Positions 1 to 7,791 of a DNA stretch of 36,718 nt are shown here, piece after piece. Each line of letters opens with the position of its first letter. Positions within the stretch are counted from its first letter, which is position 1. Below the pieces are notes generated by a model that was not told the origin of the DNA, did not search any database, and saw only the letters and a program-made list of their open reading frames with translations. This stretch comes from CAYNHQ01 sp964397255. GTDB lineage: Bacteria; Bdellovibrionota_G; JALEGL01; DATDPG01. The stretch is taken from contig CAYNHQ010000013.1 in assembly GCA_964397255.1 (NCBI GenBank), positions 1 through 36,718 of the forward strand, in the 5' to 3' direction. The position numbers and the translations under genes are program-made.

Positions 1-60
1 CTGTGTTCATCGCCAACGGACCTTTTTGTCCTCATTTCTAATGGGGTACTTTCATCTTTA

Positions 61-89
61 TTGCCGCGGTGCGGTATTTTTGATATAGA
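61..89 (+). promoter_or_regulatory. Sigma-70-type promoter with extended -10
   Basis: TTGCCG at 61-66 is followed by a 17-nt spacer and TATAGA at 84-89. A TG at 81-82 sits one base before the -10 hexamer, as in extended -10 promoters. Transcription would start near 96 and leave an 18-nt leader before the ATG at 115. It would drive the run of + strand genes that begins at 115. Seen in sequence; promoter activity is inferred. Confidence 0.5.
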
Positions 90-114
90 GCCTGGCTAAA
101 TTGTAGAGAACGAG

Positions 115-618
115 ATGAACGGACTTTCCATAAAAATAACTCTATTCCCGGGCATGCTTGGAGCGGCCATTTTATTTGGCGTGGCACACGGCCAAACCCT
201 CACTCCCGTGAACGAGTATCCCGACTATATTGAGGTGTCGAATGGCGCTCCAGCCTTGAAAAAAGGAAAGGGGAACGAAAAAGCATTCAGCAGTGTGCTC
301 GCTCATGACTGTAAAATGCTTCAAATCTCATTTTCTAACGGTTTTACCGGGTCTTCAGGTGAATGGAATAGTATTCAGGTACAGTGCAATGGTCGCGACA
401 TTGTCGTGGGGAATGGCGAATCGTTAACTTATCGCGAGCCTGACGAGCATGAATTCAGTGCGGAAAAAAGAAAGCATGAAACTTCAGGCCTGGTTCGTAA
501 TTTTCGCCAAGAGTTAACGGGGATGTTGACCGGCAATCGTTTTGTGAAGGTATCGACCCGCCATGTGGAAGAATCCACGGACTATGATGAAACCACAGAA
601 ACCTGGCGGGTAGAATAG
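115..618 (+). CDS. Small secreted protein of unknown function
   Basis: This 167-aa protein is not recognised. It begins with a typical Sec signal peptide: short charged start, hydrophobic stretch to about residue 24, and likely cleavage after AHG before QTL. The mature part is hydrophilic, contains two cysteines (DCKML and VQCNG) that could form a disulfide, and ends in an acidic, Thr-rich tail. A GAGA-like ribosome site precedes the ATG and a good promoter lies 26 bp upstream. The next gene starts 10 bp after its stop, so the two are probably cotranscribed and may act together in the periplasm or outside the cell. Confidence 0.6.
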   Translation: MNGLSIKITLFPGMLGAAILFGVAHGQTLTPVNEYPDYIEVSNGAPALKKGKGNEKAFSSVLAHDCKMLQISFSNGFTGSSGEWNSIQVQCNGRDIVVGNGESLTYREPDEHEFSAEKRKHETSGLVRNFRQELTGMLTGNRFVKVSTRHVEESTDYDETTETWRVE

Positions 619-628
619 GCGGGTGTTT

Positions 629-1126
629 ATGAACAAAGTTCTCTCTTATATGGGCATCGCGGCGTCAATCTCTACAGGTCTTTTTTATAATGAGGCATTC
701 GCGGTTACGCTTCTCCCACGCGCAAAGGAAACATGCGTTAAAGACGCTGTCATCGCCTTTTTAAACTCACCATCTGAGGCCATCAGTGGAAAAACCTATT
801 CGAAAACGGGCGAACGTTCTGATCCTGGTCATCAAACAATAACGGAATGGGCATTCTTGACTCCCGAACCCATTAGAACGAGGCAAAATCACGAAAGAGT
901 CCTTGTAGCCTTTACGTCACGAGGAAAACCCCGTGAAGAGGAGCCTAGTCAATTTTTTTATGGAACGATGTTTGTACTCATTGAAAAGTCGGACGACGAC
1001 AATTTCTCATGCAGGCTCGATCCCTATCTCGGTGCAAATGATTTCTCCCGAAAGAAATTCGAGTTAAAGAATTCTCTAGGTCAGCCAGTTTATAGCGTGA
1101 CACGGTATTTTAGTGGCGGTTGCTAA
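629..1126 (+). CDS. Small secreted protein of unknown function
   Basis: A 165-aa protein that I do not recognise. The ATG at 629 is preferred over an in-frame GTG at 623 because a GGCGGG ribosome site (618-623) lies at proper distance from it. An N-terminal signal peptide (about residues 1-25, ending near EAFA) predicts export. The mature chain has three cysteines, one of them the last residue (SGGC). The 3' end overlaps the start of the radical SAM gene by 14 bp, which suggests translational coupling. A role as a substrate or partner of the radical SAM enzyme is possible but would conflict with simple Sec export before modification. Confidence 0.6.
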   Translation: MNKVLSYMGIAASISTGLFYNEAFAVTLLPRAKETCVKDAVIAFLNSPSEAISGKTYSKTGERSDPGHQTITEWAFLTPEPIRTRQNHERVLVAFTSRGKPREEEPSQFFYGTMFVLIEKSDDDNFSCRLDPYLGANDFSRKKFELKNSLGQPVYSVTRYFSGGC

Positions 1127-1979
1127 GGGAAAAAATAGAGACTTATTTTTAAAACTCAAGATCACTTCCGATTGTAGTGAACGCTGTATTCATTGCGACT
1201 ACTCGAGGCTCTACTCCACTACAAAAGATTACCTGTCTTCATCGTTGGTCGATCAAATCTTGGTTGAAATTCAAGACTGGACTTTCGATGGAAAACTCTT
1301 TGTATTGATCACAGGGGGCGAACCTGCGAATCACCCCGACTGTATTCAAATTCTCAAGCGTTTATCGCAGGCACAGCCAGCTCATTCACAATTTGCCACG
1401 AATGGTCTGCGTTTAAGTCGCGACACAAAATTCTTCAAAGAGGTCATGAAGTTTCCTCCTCTAGAGTTTTTGTTTTCGATTGAAAGTTCTCTAGAACAAC
1501 ACAAACAACTCAGGGGCTCAGTTGAAAGTTTTCACGCCTCTTTTCAATTGGCTGAAAGACTCTCCAAATGGAATCCCAAACCTTTGGTGTCGGCGACGAT
1601 GCTTGTTTACAAGAATAACCAAACCGAGATTTGGCCGGCCATCTCAAATCTGAAAAAAGAAAAAGTGGATCTTCTACGCCTGATTCGTTTCGACCCTTTC
1701 TCAGCCATCTCCAATCATCAAATTCTTTCGAGGATTGAAAACGACCAATGGGAGTCTCTGAAACAACAGGTAATGAGACACAATCAGGAGCTATCTCGAT
1801 CTGAACACCCTCTACCGATTGTTTGCTTGACTCGGAATGATGCACCGACCGACGGAATAGACTTTATTGAAATCGATCCTTTGGGTCACGTCTACGTTCG
1901 TGAATCAGAAGCGATAAAGCCCCTCATAGAAAGATTAGCTCGGCATAACAAGATGAAATTGGCCTATCGCGTAACGTAG
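1113..1979 (+). CDS. Radical SAM protein, short, no SPASM domain seen
   Basis: The 288-aa product has the radical SAM cluster motif CxxxCxxC (C21, C25, C28, in DCSERCIHC) and the GGEP motif (ITGGEPANH) that contacts the SAM amino group. Such proteins bind a 4Fe-4S cluster and start reactions with a 5'-deoxyadenosyl radical. Beyond the core barrel there is no Cys-rich SPASM or twitch tail: only one further cysteine occurs near the C-terminus, so the substrate cannot be guessed. The only start in frame after the upstream stop is GTG at 1113, inside the previous gene. The neighbours are two small exported proteins and an exported HEAT-repeat protein. Function beyond the superfamily is unknown. 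Confidence 0.8.
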   Translation: MAVAKGKNRDLFLKLKITSDCSERCIHCDYSRLYSTTKDYLSSSLVDQILVEIQDWTFDGKLFVLITGGEPANHPDCIQILKRLSQAQPAHSQFATNGLRLSRDTKFFKEVMKFPPLEFLFSIESSLEQHKQLRGSVESFHASFQLAERLSKWNPKPLVSATMLVYKNNQTEIWPAISNLKKEKVDLLRLIRFDPFSAISNHQILSRIENDQWESLKQQVMRHNQELSRSEHPLPIVCLTRNDAPTDGIDFIEIDPLGHVYVRESEAIKPLIERLARHNKMKLAYRVT

Positions 1980-1993
1980 GTATACTTAGAACA

Positions 1994-2623
1994 GTGCATC
2001 CGATCATCCTTTCCATTTCTGTACTTCTTCTCGGCGCTAATTCCGCTCCTGCTCCAAAAGCAACGGGCGGAGCGGTTTATCATCCCGATATCGATCTTTC
2101 TAAGGCGCCCGCGGACTACCGGAAACGAGTCACCGAATTTCGGAATATTCTTCGAAAAGAACCGGATCGGAAAGCCAAAGTTGAAAAAGCGATTGCTCTG
2201 GCCAACCATAAAAAATCTCCCTATCGGAGAGATGCCATCGATTTCCTCGGCGAAGTCAGGGCGCGCGAAGCCATTCCCGCTCTTTCTGCCCTCTACAAAG
2301 AAGAGGATTTGCGAGATGGGGTCATCTACAGCCTCGGCCGAACGGGAAGCCTCAATGCCGTCCCGACCTTAATCAAGGGGCTCTATGATACGAATGAAAA
2401 TGTCCGAGGAAATTCCCAGCATGCGATTGAGAAGATCGTAAGAACGAACTTTGCGTACAATTATTTCGATCCTGTAAAAAAGCGAAATGCCGACGCCGAG
2501 CAGATTCGCAAGTGGTGGAATGAGAATCGAAAGACCCTTCGCATTACGGAACCGACCGAAGAGGAAAAGGTAGCTGCGGAGGAAGCATGGGAGAAATACG
2601 GCAAAGACTATCTCAATCGATAG
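1994..2623 (+). CDS. Exported HEAT-repeat protein
   Basis: A 209-aa protein with a GTG start and a signal peptide (about residues 1-18, ending LGANSA). Residues about 70-140 read as HEAT/PBS-lyase-type helical repeats, with alternating stretches such as RRDAIDFLGEVRAREAIPALSALY and LRDGVIYSLGRTGSLNAVPTLIKGL. These repeats normally form a curved scaffold for protein binding. A QIRKWWNEN motif follows, as often seen after HEAT repeats in secreted deltaproteobacterial proteins. No good ribosome site precedes the GTG, but the signal peptide supports the start. The 3' end overlaps the next gene by 37 bp. Confidence 0.7.
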   Translation: MHPIILSISVLLLGANSAPAPKATGGAVYHPDIDLSKAPADYRKRVTEFRNILRKEPDRKAKVEKAIALANHKKSPYRRDAIDFLGEVRAREAIPALSALYKEEDLRDGVIYSLGRTGSLNAVPTLIKGLYDTNENVRGNSQHAIEKIVRTNFAYNYFDPVKKRNADAEQIRKWWNENRKTLRITEPTEEEKVAAEEAWEKYGKDYLNR

Positions 2624-3384
2624 ACGAACTCCGGCGCTCTCTCCAAAAGCTTTACCGCGAATTCGGCCCCGAATTTCTTGAAACAGATCCCCTTAAATTT
2701 CCTCATCGCTACTCGAGTCCGCAAGATCGCGAAGTCGTCGCGTTTCTCGCCGCCACACTCGCGTTTGGAAATGTTCAGGCGATTTTTTCTACGGTTGAGC
2801 GATTGCTTGTTCTTCTCGGCGATTCTCCTTATCGATGCATTTTGAACTGGCCTGATCGAAAACCCAGGGAACTATCAGGTCTTTACCATCGCTGGATCAG
2901 CGCGAATGATTTCCACGCGCTTCTGTCTTTTCTGCGAGACACCTATCGCAGGATGGATTCGCTGGAGAAATTTTTTGTCGGCAGAAATGTGGAAGAAGGG
3001 CTGCATGAAATTTCAATCGCGTTTTCTCCGCATCGAAAAACACGCGGAACTATGTTTATGATCCCTTCTCCCAGACAGGGTAGTACCTGCAAACGGATGA
3101 ACCTTTTTCTGCGTTGGATGGTGCGAACTCACCCCCCCGATTTTGGATGCTGGAAAAGGGTGTCCCCGGCACACCTTTACCTTCCTATCGATACCCATTT
3201 GGCCCGTCTGGTTCGACGGATCGGTTTGACGGACCGAGCTTCTCCCGGGTGGAAAATGGTCAAAGAGGTGACCGAACGCCTCCGGGAGCTGGATCCGGGG
3301 GACCCTATTCGGTTCGACTTTTCATTATCTCGCCTGGGGATTCTTAAAAAAGACCCCCTTGATTATTTTAACGCAGTGGGCTAA
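2587..3384 (+). CDS. TIGR02757/DUF2400 family protein
   Basis: This 265-aa protein carries the conserved blocks of the TIGR02757 (DUF2400) family. They are DPLKFPHRYSSPQDREVVAFLAA near residue 35, FxALLSFL near 115, SPRQGSTCKRMNLFLRWMVR near 160-180, LPIDTHLARLVRRIGLT near 200, and a C-terminal LDPGDPIRFDFSLSRLGI. Length is normal for the family. The biochemical function is not established. The conserved Cys-Lys-Arg and PxDTH motifs look like functional residues. The start is ATG 2587 with a GGAGGAA ribosome site, and it lies within the HEAT gene, so translation is probably coupled. Confidence 0.85.
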   Translation: MGEIRQRLSQSIDELRRSLQKLYREFGPEFLETDPLKFPHRYSSPQDREVVAFLAATLAFGNVQAIFSTVERLLVLLGDSPYRCILNWPDRKPRELSGLYHRWISANDFHALLSFLRDTYRRMDSLEKFFVGRNVEEGLHEISIAFSPHRKTRGTMFMIPSPRQGSTCKRMNLFLRWMVRTHPPDFGCWKRVSPAHLYLPIDTHLARLVRRIGLTDRASPGWKMVKEVTERLRELDPGDPIRFDFSLSRLGILKKDPLDYFNAVG

Positions 3385-3551
3385 ATGGGGATCCGTAATG
3401 GCCAATCCCTTCCACAGCCGTGGCTTTAATGTCGCAAAATGGGCTTGGGTTCCCCGCCTGAAAATCGACAAAATTTCAATCATTTCAACCTTTCTGCTCA
3501 CGAAGTTCATGGCATATGTCTTGCTGAAAACCCTGGGAGAAGGGTGAAAAT

Positions 3552-4019
3552 ATGATGTCAAAATACATACGTTTACTACCTATTCTGGCGTTGGCACTTC
3601 TAATCCATGGTTGCGGTGGAGGACAATCAGCCACGGCCGTGATCAATGGTCAGGCATATCAGCTTGAAGTCAGCGGCACCGACTGTGTGGTGCCCCCGAG
3701 TTATGACGGATTCAGCGCTCCGCTGGTTTGCAGCGTCTTTTTCCGAACCGCTGGTTTTTTCAGCGACGTTCTTCAAATTTCAGTCACCGATGTGCGACCC
3801 ATATATGATCAATTGGGTTACTGGCAGAAAATGAAAGGCGGATTGGTGGACGGCTTTTTAACCCTCCAGGGACAGGAGCAGTCGATCTATGACGGACAAG
3901 TGATGTTTACCGACATCAGCAATGTAGCTGGAAACCGAGTTTGCGCGAAATATCAGATTGTGACCGGTGACGGCCAAGTCGAAGGCGATTTCTGCGGACG
4001 AGTGAGGGTAGGGTACTAA
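3552..4019 (+). CDS. Predicted lipoprotein of unknown function
   Basis: A 155-aa protein with a lipoprotein-type signal peptide: the hydrophobic run ends LLIHGC, giving a lipidated cysteine near residue 21 and a GGG spacer after it. The mature part has four further cysteines and is predicted mostly beta (AVINGQAYQLEVSGTDC, VFFRTAGFFSDVLQISVTDV). No family is recognised. A GGAGAAGGG ribosome site precedes the double ATG (3552 or 3555). The following lipoprotein gene begins 2 bp after its stop, so they form an operon. Confidence 0.65.
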   Translation: MMSKYIRLLPILALALLIHGCGGGQSATAVINGQAYQLEVSGTDCVVPPSYDGFSAPLVCSVFFRTAGFFSDVLQISVTDVRPIYDQLGYWQKMKGGLVDGFLTLQGQEQSIYDGQVMFTDISNVAGNRVCAKYQIVTGDGQVEGDFCGRVRVGY

Positions 4020-4021
4020 GA

Positions 4022-5038
4022 ATGAAGTTTGAGCGAAACATTCTTTTGATCTCGGTCGCAGCGCTCGTGTCCGCTTGCAGTGGACAGGGCCAGCAAAAGA
4101 TCATTTCTCCGCAACCGGTGGCGAATGTGTTGGCCCAACAAGCGCAACAAGCGGCGGATACTTCCAACCCGCAAAACAATACTTCCTCGTCAACCTCAGC
4201 CACTCTCAAGCCTTCTTATGCCGACGCTCTTTTCTGTCCCACGGTCAAACAGTGCGACGATCAATGCGCGGGTAAGGATTTGAAAGAGGCTCCGGCCTGG
4301 TGTCCCAAGTGCAATGGATTAATTGTGTCATCCGACAATCAAACGACCTGTTCCGATCAATTTGCGGGACTTGAGATGGGGAGTGACGGCCTGCCAGCTA
4401 TCGTCTCACCGTATGGACTCTCAACGCGTACCTCCATGGGGACCTATCCCGGTTGGAGAACTCCCAACCAATTGCAACCGGGTGGATTTCGAAATCCTAT
4501 GGGTCCAGGGTTTGCTTCCATGTCCAACGGCTATACTTACCCAGGCTTTTGCCACCAAAACATCGGTGTCGGATGTGACGCAGGCCCAAATATGACAATG
4601 TTTATTCCAACCCGTCGAGTTATCACATGCCTCACCAATGCAGCGAACGCTCCGACTCCAGTAGCGGCAAAAGACGCGTTTTATCAACTCCGAAAGGAAG
4701 ATATTCAAGCGCTTCCTCCGGAGGCGCAGCAATCAGTCGCGCAGGTGGGAAGAAGCATTGGTCTCAAAGATGAGCTAAAATCCATGGGATTTGGCGCCCT
4801 AGATACTCTTATCGGAGCCGGACTTTCGGTGGTCTCCGCCCCCATCACCAGGGCGAATAGCTATGTCAATTTCCAAAATGGAATTAACAAGGCTCAAATG
4901 ATTACGACGCAGAATCAACTTGACGCGATTAGTCTTATGCCCCAGGGAATAACGGTTCAACAGGTCTGTTCCGGACAGGCGGGAGTCAATTCTCAGTATC
5001 AACAGGCCGCCTGCCCACCGCCCTGCTGCACATATTAA
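4022..5038 (+). CDS. Predicted Cys-rich lipoprotein
   Basis: A 338-aa protein with a lipobox LVSAC (C19), followed by a Gln/Ser/Thr-rich linker to about residue 60. A Cys-rich segment follows (CPTVKQCDDQCAGK, WCPKCNG), then a Gly/Pro/Tyr-rich middle (TYPGWRTPNQLQPGG), a helical segment rich in Gln and Ala, and a terminal cluster ending CPPPCCTY. The paired cysteines suggest disulfide cross-linking at the cell surface or in the periplasm. No known family is recognised. It directly follows another lipoprotein gene and precedes the unusual non-coding stretch at 5039-5403. Confidence 0.65.
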   Translation: MKFERNILLISVAALVSACSGQGQQKIISPQPVANVLAQQAQQAADTSNPQNNTSSSTSATLKPSYADALFCPTVKQCDDQCAGKDLKEAPAWCPKCNGLIVSSDNQTTCSDQFAGLEMGSDGLPAIVSPYGLSTRTSMGTYPGWRTPNQLQPGGFRNPMGPGFASMSNGYTYPGFCHQNIGVGCDAGPNMTMFIPTRRVITCLTNAANAPTPVAAKDAFYQLRKEDIQALPPEAQQSVAQVGRSIGLKDELKSMGFGALDTLIGAGLSVVSAPITRANSYVNFQNGINKAQMITTQNQLDAISLMPQGITVQQVCSGQAGVNSQYQQAACPPPCCTY

Positions 5039-5088
5039 TAATAAAACATCTTAAATTTCATAACCTTAGATAGATATCTCTTAAGTAT

Positions 5089-5403
5089 TGCATCCTGTTG
5101 AAAAAAGGGGGTTGCAAGATTTCGTTCTGCGGTATTACTATCCCGTCAGAAGAAAAAGGTGTGCTGCGAAATAAGAGGGGCAGGGTTGAACTTGTCCCGT
5201 CAGGACGGTCGGTTGGAGTGGGGAGCAAGCGACGCAGACCTGAAGGTTACCAAAGAGGGTCGTATCGGGGGGGAGTAAGAAAGCCTTCTGGTTACAGCAC
5301 GTTGTAGGAGTTGAACCTCGGAGTGGCGAGGCATCGTTTGTGCAAACACTCCGATAGAGACTGCATCATGTTGATGCAGTTTAGCTCACAGGGAGGCGTG
5401 ACA
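5089..5403 (+). ncRNA. Candidate structured RNA / long leader of the 106-aa gene
   Basis: The 365-bp gap between the lipoprotein gene and the ATG at 5404 has no convincing protein gene. Its first 50 bp are A+T-rich and could hold a promoter. The rest is purine-rich and full of helices: 5177-5184 pairs with 5191-5198 (8 bp, loop GTTGAA), 5318-5325 pairs with 5347-5354 (8 bp), and 5360-5368 pairs with 5372-5380 (9 bp, 3-nt loop). TCCCGTCAG occurs twice (5141 and 5195). TGCATC at 5089 can also pair with GATGCA at 5373, closing the whole region and competing with the last hairpin. A GGGAGG ribosome site follows at 5391. It does not match tmRNA, RNase P, SRP or 6S RNA as I know them. Leader or independent RNA; class unknown. 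Confidence 0.4.
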
Positions 5404-5724
5404 ATGACGTTTCATGAACTAACAAGAATGATGCTCACCAGCATGGATTTCTTCGAATTGCGCCGGACGGCGGGAAGATACAATGTGCCGTTTCAAGGAG
5501 TCCGACGCCAAAAGCTTATTCGAGATATCGAACGCAAAATTTTGCTTAAGTCTTTGCCGACAACGGGTGCGATGCCAATGAATGTCGCGGTAACAACTGT
5601 GGCGGCGCAGTCGCCTGAAGGTGCGGTATCCGCCCGACCGAAGATTACGCCAGACGTGAAACGTTCTGGGATTAACACGTTTTCCGCCCGTTCGACGATC
5701 AGCCGGGCTGAAAGTGTGAAATAA
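5404..5724 (+). CDS. Small basic protein with Rho_N/SAP-like motif
   Basis: A 106-aa protein. ATG 5404 is chosen because GGGAGG (5391-5396) lies 7 nt upstream. Residues about 5-50 (MTFHELTRMM, then FELRRTAGRYNVPFQGVRRQKLIRDIERKIL) fit the helix-extension-helix pattern of Rho N-terminal and SAP domains. There, a short LxxLA-like helix, a turn with Gly and basic residues, and a KxxLIxxI helix bind nucleic acid. The remaining half is Ala/Pro/Ser/Thr-rich, basic and probably unstructured. It sits behind a long structured leader and is followed by an intrinsic terminator, so it forms its own transcription unit. An RNA- or DNA-binding role is inferred from the motif alone. Confidence 0.6.
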   Translation: MTFHELTRMMLTSMDFFELRRTAGRYNVPFQGVRRQKLIRDIERKILLKSLPTTGAMPMNVAVTTVAAQSPEGAVSARPKITPDVKRSGINTFSARSTISRAESVK

Positions 5725-5738
5725 GCAGAGTTTTAGTT

Positions 5739-5768
5739 CCTGTGGGAAGGCCATGGCCTTCCTGCAGG
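5739..5768. repeat. 30-nt near-perfect inverted repeat
   Basis: CCTG at 5739-5742 pairs with CAGG at 5765-5768, and the perfect 18-nt palindrome GGAAGGCCATGGCCTTCC fills 5745-5762. Only the TG dinucleotides at 5743-5744 and 5763-5764 fail to pair. No T-run follows on either strand, so it is not an intrinsic terminator by itself. It lies between the stop of the 106-aa gene and the duplicated segment that starts at 5772, and could be an RNA 3' processing hairpin, a protein-binding palindrome or a recombination boundary. Confidence 0.6.
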
Positions 5769-5771
5769 AGA

Positions 5772-5838
5772 CTTTCAGTGTTAACTAACGCAATGCCAGT
5801 GCTAACCGCACTGGCATTTGTGTTTTTTCTGTTGGTTT
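5772..5838 (+). repeat. Direct repeat copy 1 (of 7798-7864)
   Basis: These 67 bp match 7798-7864 at 63 positions. Differences are at 5808, 5809, 5826 and 5832. The second copy is the start of the PilZ-like gene. Here the same reading frame runs ATG (5793) for 16 codons, giving MPVLTALAFVFFLLVS, and then stops, so it is a truncated copy of the gene's 5' end. All four changes strengthen, or are compatible with, the terminator described at 5792-5828. Confidence 0.85.
5792..5828 (+). terminator. Intrinsic terminator of the 5404-5724 transcript
   Basis: A perfect 11-bp stem (5792-5802 with 5808-5818) closes a 5-nt loop TAACC. It is followed by a T-rich tract at 5818-5828 that ends in six consecutive T. 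This is the only textbook Rho-independent terminator I see in the window. It lies 68 bp after the stop codon of the 106-aa gene. On the - strand no T-run follows the hairpin, so it should not end the YfhO-like transcript. Confidence 0.75.
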
Positions 5839-5922
5839 CGTAACGATCTATCTGCGCGTGGAAAACTCTTCAAATAACGCAAATTGGAACACCACCGGCT
5901 GGATTGAAGATCCGATGGAATT

Positions 5923-7734
5923 TCAATAAAGCATTGAACCAATTTTCTTGCGATACACAAAAAGCGATAGGATCGTGAGAAAACTAATACTTAGACCTAC
6001 ATAAAACGCCCGCGGATAATAGTTCAAGTGTACTGTATATTCACCCGGCTCACTAAGCTCCAAGCCTAATAGCCCATCATGATCCACCAATCGCCCTCGG
6101 TCCGAGTACCAGTCACGATGATAGTTTTGATTAATCACCACCAGACCCGGAACTTTTACGCTGACCGGTACAAGAATTGAGTTGGGTCGAAATTCCGGTG
6201 AAGTAGGAAGCAAATCGGAATCGCTTCCATTGAGAAAATACGCCTCGCCACGATAATTTGGATTTTTCTCATATCGATTATCGAGCCCCACAAAATATTT
6301 CGGTACCGCGTGGGCAGGTAACGGAACGCCATTATACCAGTCAATCGTTCCGATGTTGCGCCGCAAATTATAATAGGCCAGTGAATTTGACGGACGAAAG
6401 CGGTTTCGTTTTAGACCGTTACTTGCAACATTGAAAAAGCCTTCGGGCGGTCTTGCTTCGAGTGGAGAGGGATTCGATATGTACGTCTCCGCCGAAATGC
6501 CATGTACATGCGTATAGAGAAAACCGGCACCGGTGAGAATAAGAGCGATTGCGATGATTCTTTCCGCCGCACGTGATTTCAATCGATGAAGCAAAGTGAA
6601 GGACTGTCCAGATATAATCGCGAGCGCAAAAACGATTTGAAAAGTAAAGTACTTGTTCGGCCGAGATATCGTTTCAAAAATCGGCAAGTGCCAAAGATTT
6701 TTAAATAGATCAATATATGCGTGGTGTGCCATTGCGAGCCACGCAAAAAATAGAAGGCTCAGCACCCAGACGAACATCTTCTGCCAAAAGCAGATCAAAG
6801 CGACGACGCTGAGGATCATCGGGATCCAACCGATCGTGACGAATCCAATACGATCTTTCCAAGAAACCGCTTCCTGACAAAGTTGGCCAAACGTATACGC
6901 CACAATGCTCGCTGGCTTGTACACCTTAGGATGCGAGGCAATTAAATTCCTTCCTCCATAGTAGTGGAATAATTCTTCTACAGGCAGTATGCGAACCATG
7001 TCGACCAAAAGAGTCAGCACCGCAGCCAAAACGAAAAGCTTTAACGGCAAACTATTAAATCGGGGAGTCGAGGATTCTTTGGTAAGAGATCCAAATGGAC
7101 TAAATTTTGGTTGCAGACTGATCACGCAAATCACGCCGATATAAAACATCGCCATCAGACAAGTTGCCTTGCCATCGGAGAGCATGGTGGAAAAGAGAAA
7201 CGGTAGGATGAATATGGCTTTCTTCTCTCCTCGACACGCTTGACCGAGCAAAAGGAAACATAATGGAAGAAACGCCGCATATATTTCATTGGGATTTCCG
7301 TCCAAAAGTCGTAAGGGAACAAACAAATTTAAACCGAAAATCAATCCGGAAAAAAGCGCCCCATACACACTATATCCGAGAATAGACTTCGCAAATTCGT
7401 ACGTTGCGATTCCTCCTACCAGCATGGCCGCGACACCAATGAGCTTCAAACCTTTCACAGCACCTAACGATATTGACAACAACACGAAAGGATTAAGAGC
7501 CGGATCTTCGGGATCGGCGATCGTAGGATAGCCTCCACCAAACCAATACGAGCGTAACGGAAATGAGTGGAGGCGAAGAACGCTCTCCCGTACTGCCTCA
7601 TGTTTTGCAAGAAACAGGAAATAATCGCCGTTAAGTAGAATCTTGTTGGCAGAGAGTAATACCGGCAGCGCGGCGCACGTAATGACTACTGAGATAATTA
7701 CATAAGGAAGAAGTGTGCGGATGCGTCTGGACAC
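5923..7734 (-). CDS. YfhO-like polytopic membrane protein
   Basis: A 603-aa integral membrane protein with about 11-13 hydrophobic segments. The layout is that of GT-C-fold/YfhO-type proteins. An N-terminal TM is followed by a loop with acidic and aromatic residues (LLNGDYFLFLAKHEAV, then GGGYPTIADPEDPALNP), then many TMs. After about residue 420 comes an outside domain with the YfhO-type end PGLVVINQNYHRDWYS...GEYTVHLNYYPRAFYVGLSISFL, and a last TM. Such proteins are thought to move lipid-linked sugars onto cell-surface polymers, but the substrate here is unknown. The only plausible start is GTG 7734. It is flanked by the 67-bp direct repeats and opposite in direction to both neighbours, so it may be an acquired gene. 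Confidence 0.75.
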   Translation of the reverse strand: MSRRIRTLLPYVIISVVITCAALPVLLSANKILLNGDYFLFLAKHEAVRESVLRLHSFPLRSYWFGGGYPTIADPEDPALNPFVLLSISLGAVKGLKLIGVAAMLVGGIATYEFAKSILGYSVYGALFSGLIFGLNLFVPLRLLDGNPNEIYAAFLPLCFLLLGQACRGEKKAIFILPFLFSTMLSDGKATCLMAMFYIGVICVISLQPKFSPFGSLTKESSTPRFNSLPLKLFVLAAVLTLLVDMVRILPVEELFHYYGGRNLIASHPKVYKPASIVAYTFGQLCQEAVSWKDRIGFVTIGWIPMILSVVALICFWQKMFVWVLSLLFFAWLAMAHHAYIDLFKNLWHLPIFETISRPNKYFTFQIVFALAIISGQSFTLLHRLKSRAAERIIAIALILTGAGFLYTHVHGISAETYISNPSPLEARPPEGFFNVASNGLKRNRFRPSNSLAYYNLRRNIGTIDWYNGVPLPAHAVPKYFVGLDNRYEKNPNYRGEAYFLNGSDSDLLPTSPEFRPNSILVPVSVKVPGLVVINQNYHRDWYSDRGRLVDHDGLLGLELSEPGEYTVHLNYYPRAFYVGLSISFLTILSLFVYRKKIGSMLY

Positions 7735-7791
7735 TGTTTATTGCACTTATAACGGAGTCGAGAGAGTATCCATAAATTAGTGGCGAGCGTT

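Noticed and set aside
3359..3547. 62-codon open frame between the DUF2400 gene and the lipoprotein
   Set aside because: No ribosome site, overlaps the previous gene end and shows no coding pattern; treated as intergenic.
5098..5307. Open frame of 69 codons starting with TTG in the gap before 5404
   Set aside because: Very Gly/Arg-rich, no ribosome site, and it lies over stable RNA helices; coding is unlikely.
5311..5403. Upstream extension of the 106-aa gene
   Set aside because: The TTG start has no ribosome site and the segment overlaps two hairpins, while ATG 5404 has GGGAGG at good distance.
5039..5403. tmRNA, 6S RNA, RNase P RNA, SRP RNA, group II intron or retron RNA
   Set aside because: Characteristic conserved ends or cores of these RNAs were looked for by eye and not found; no reverse transcriptase is near.
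5789..5929. Open frame whose end reads like protein (IYLRVENSSNN...)
   Set aside because: No start, only 46 codons, and it runs across the terminator; possibly a gene remnant but not supportable.
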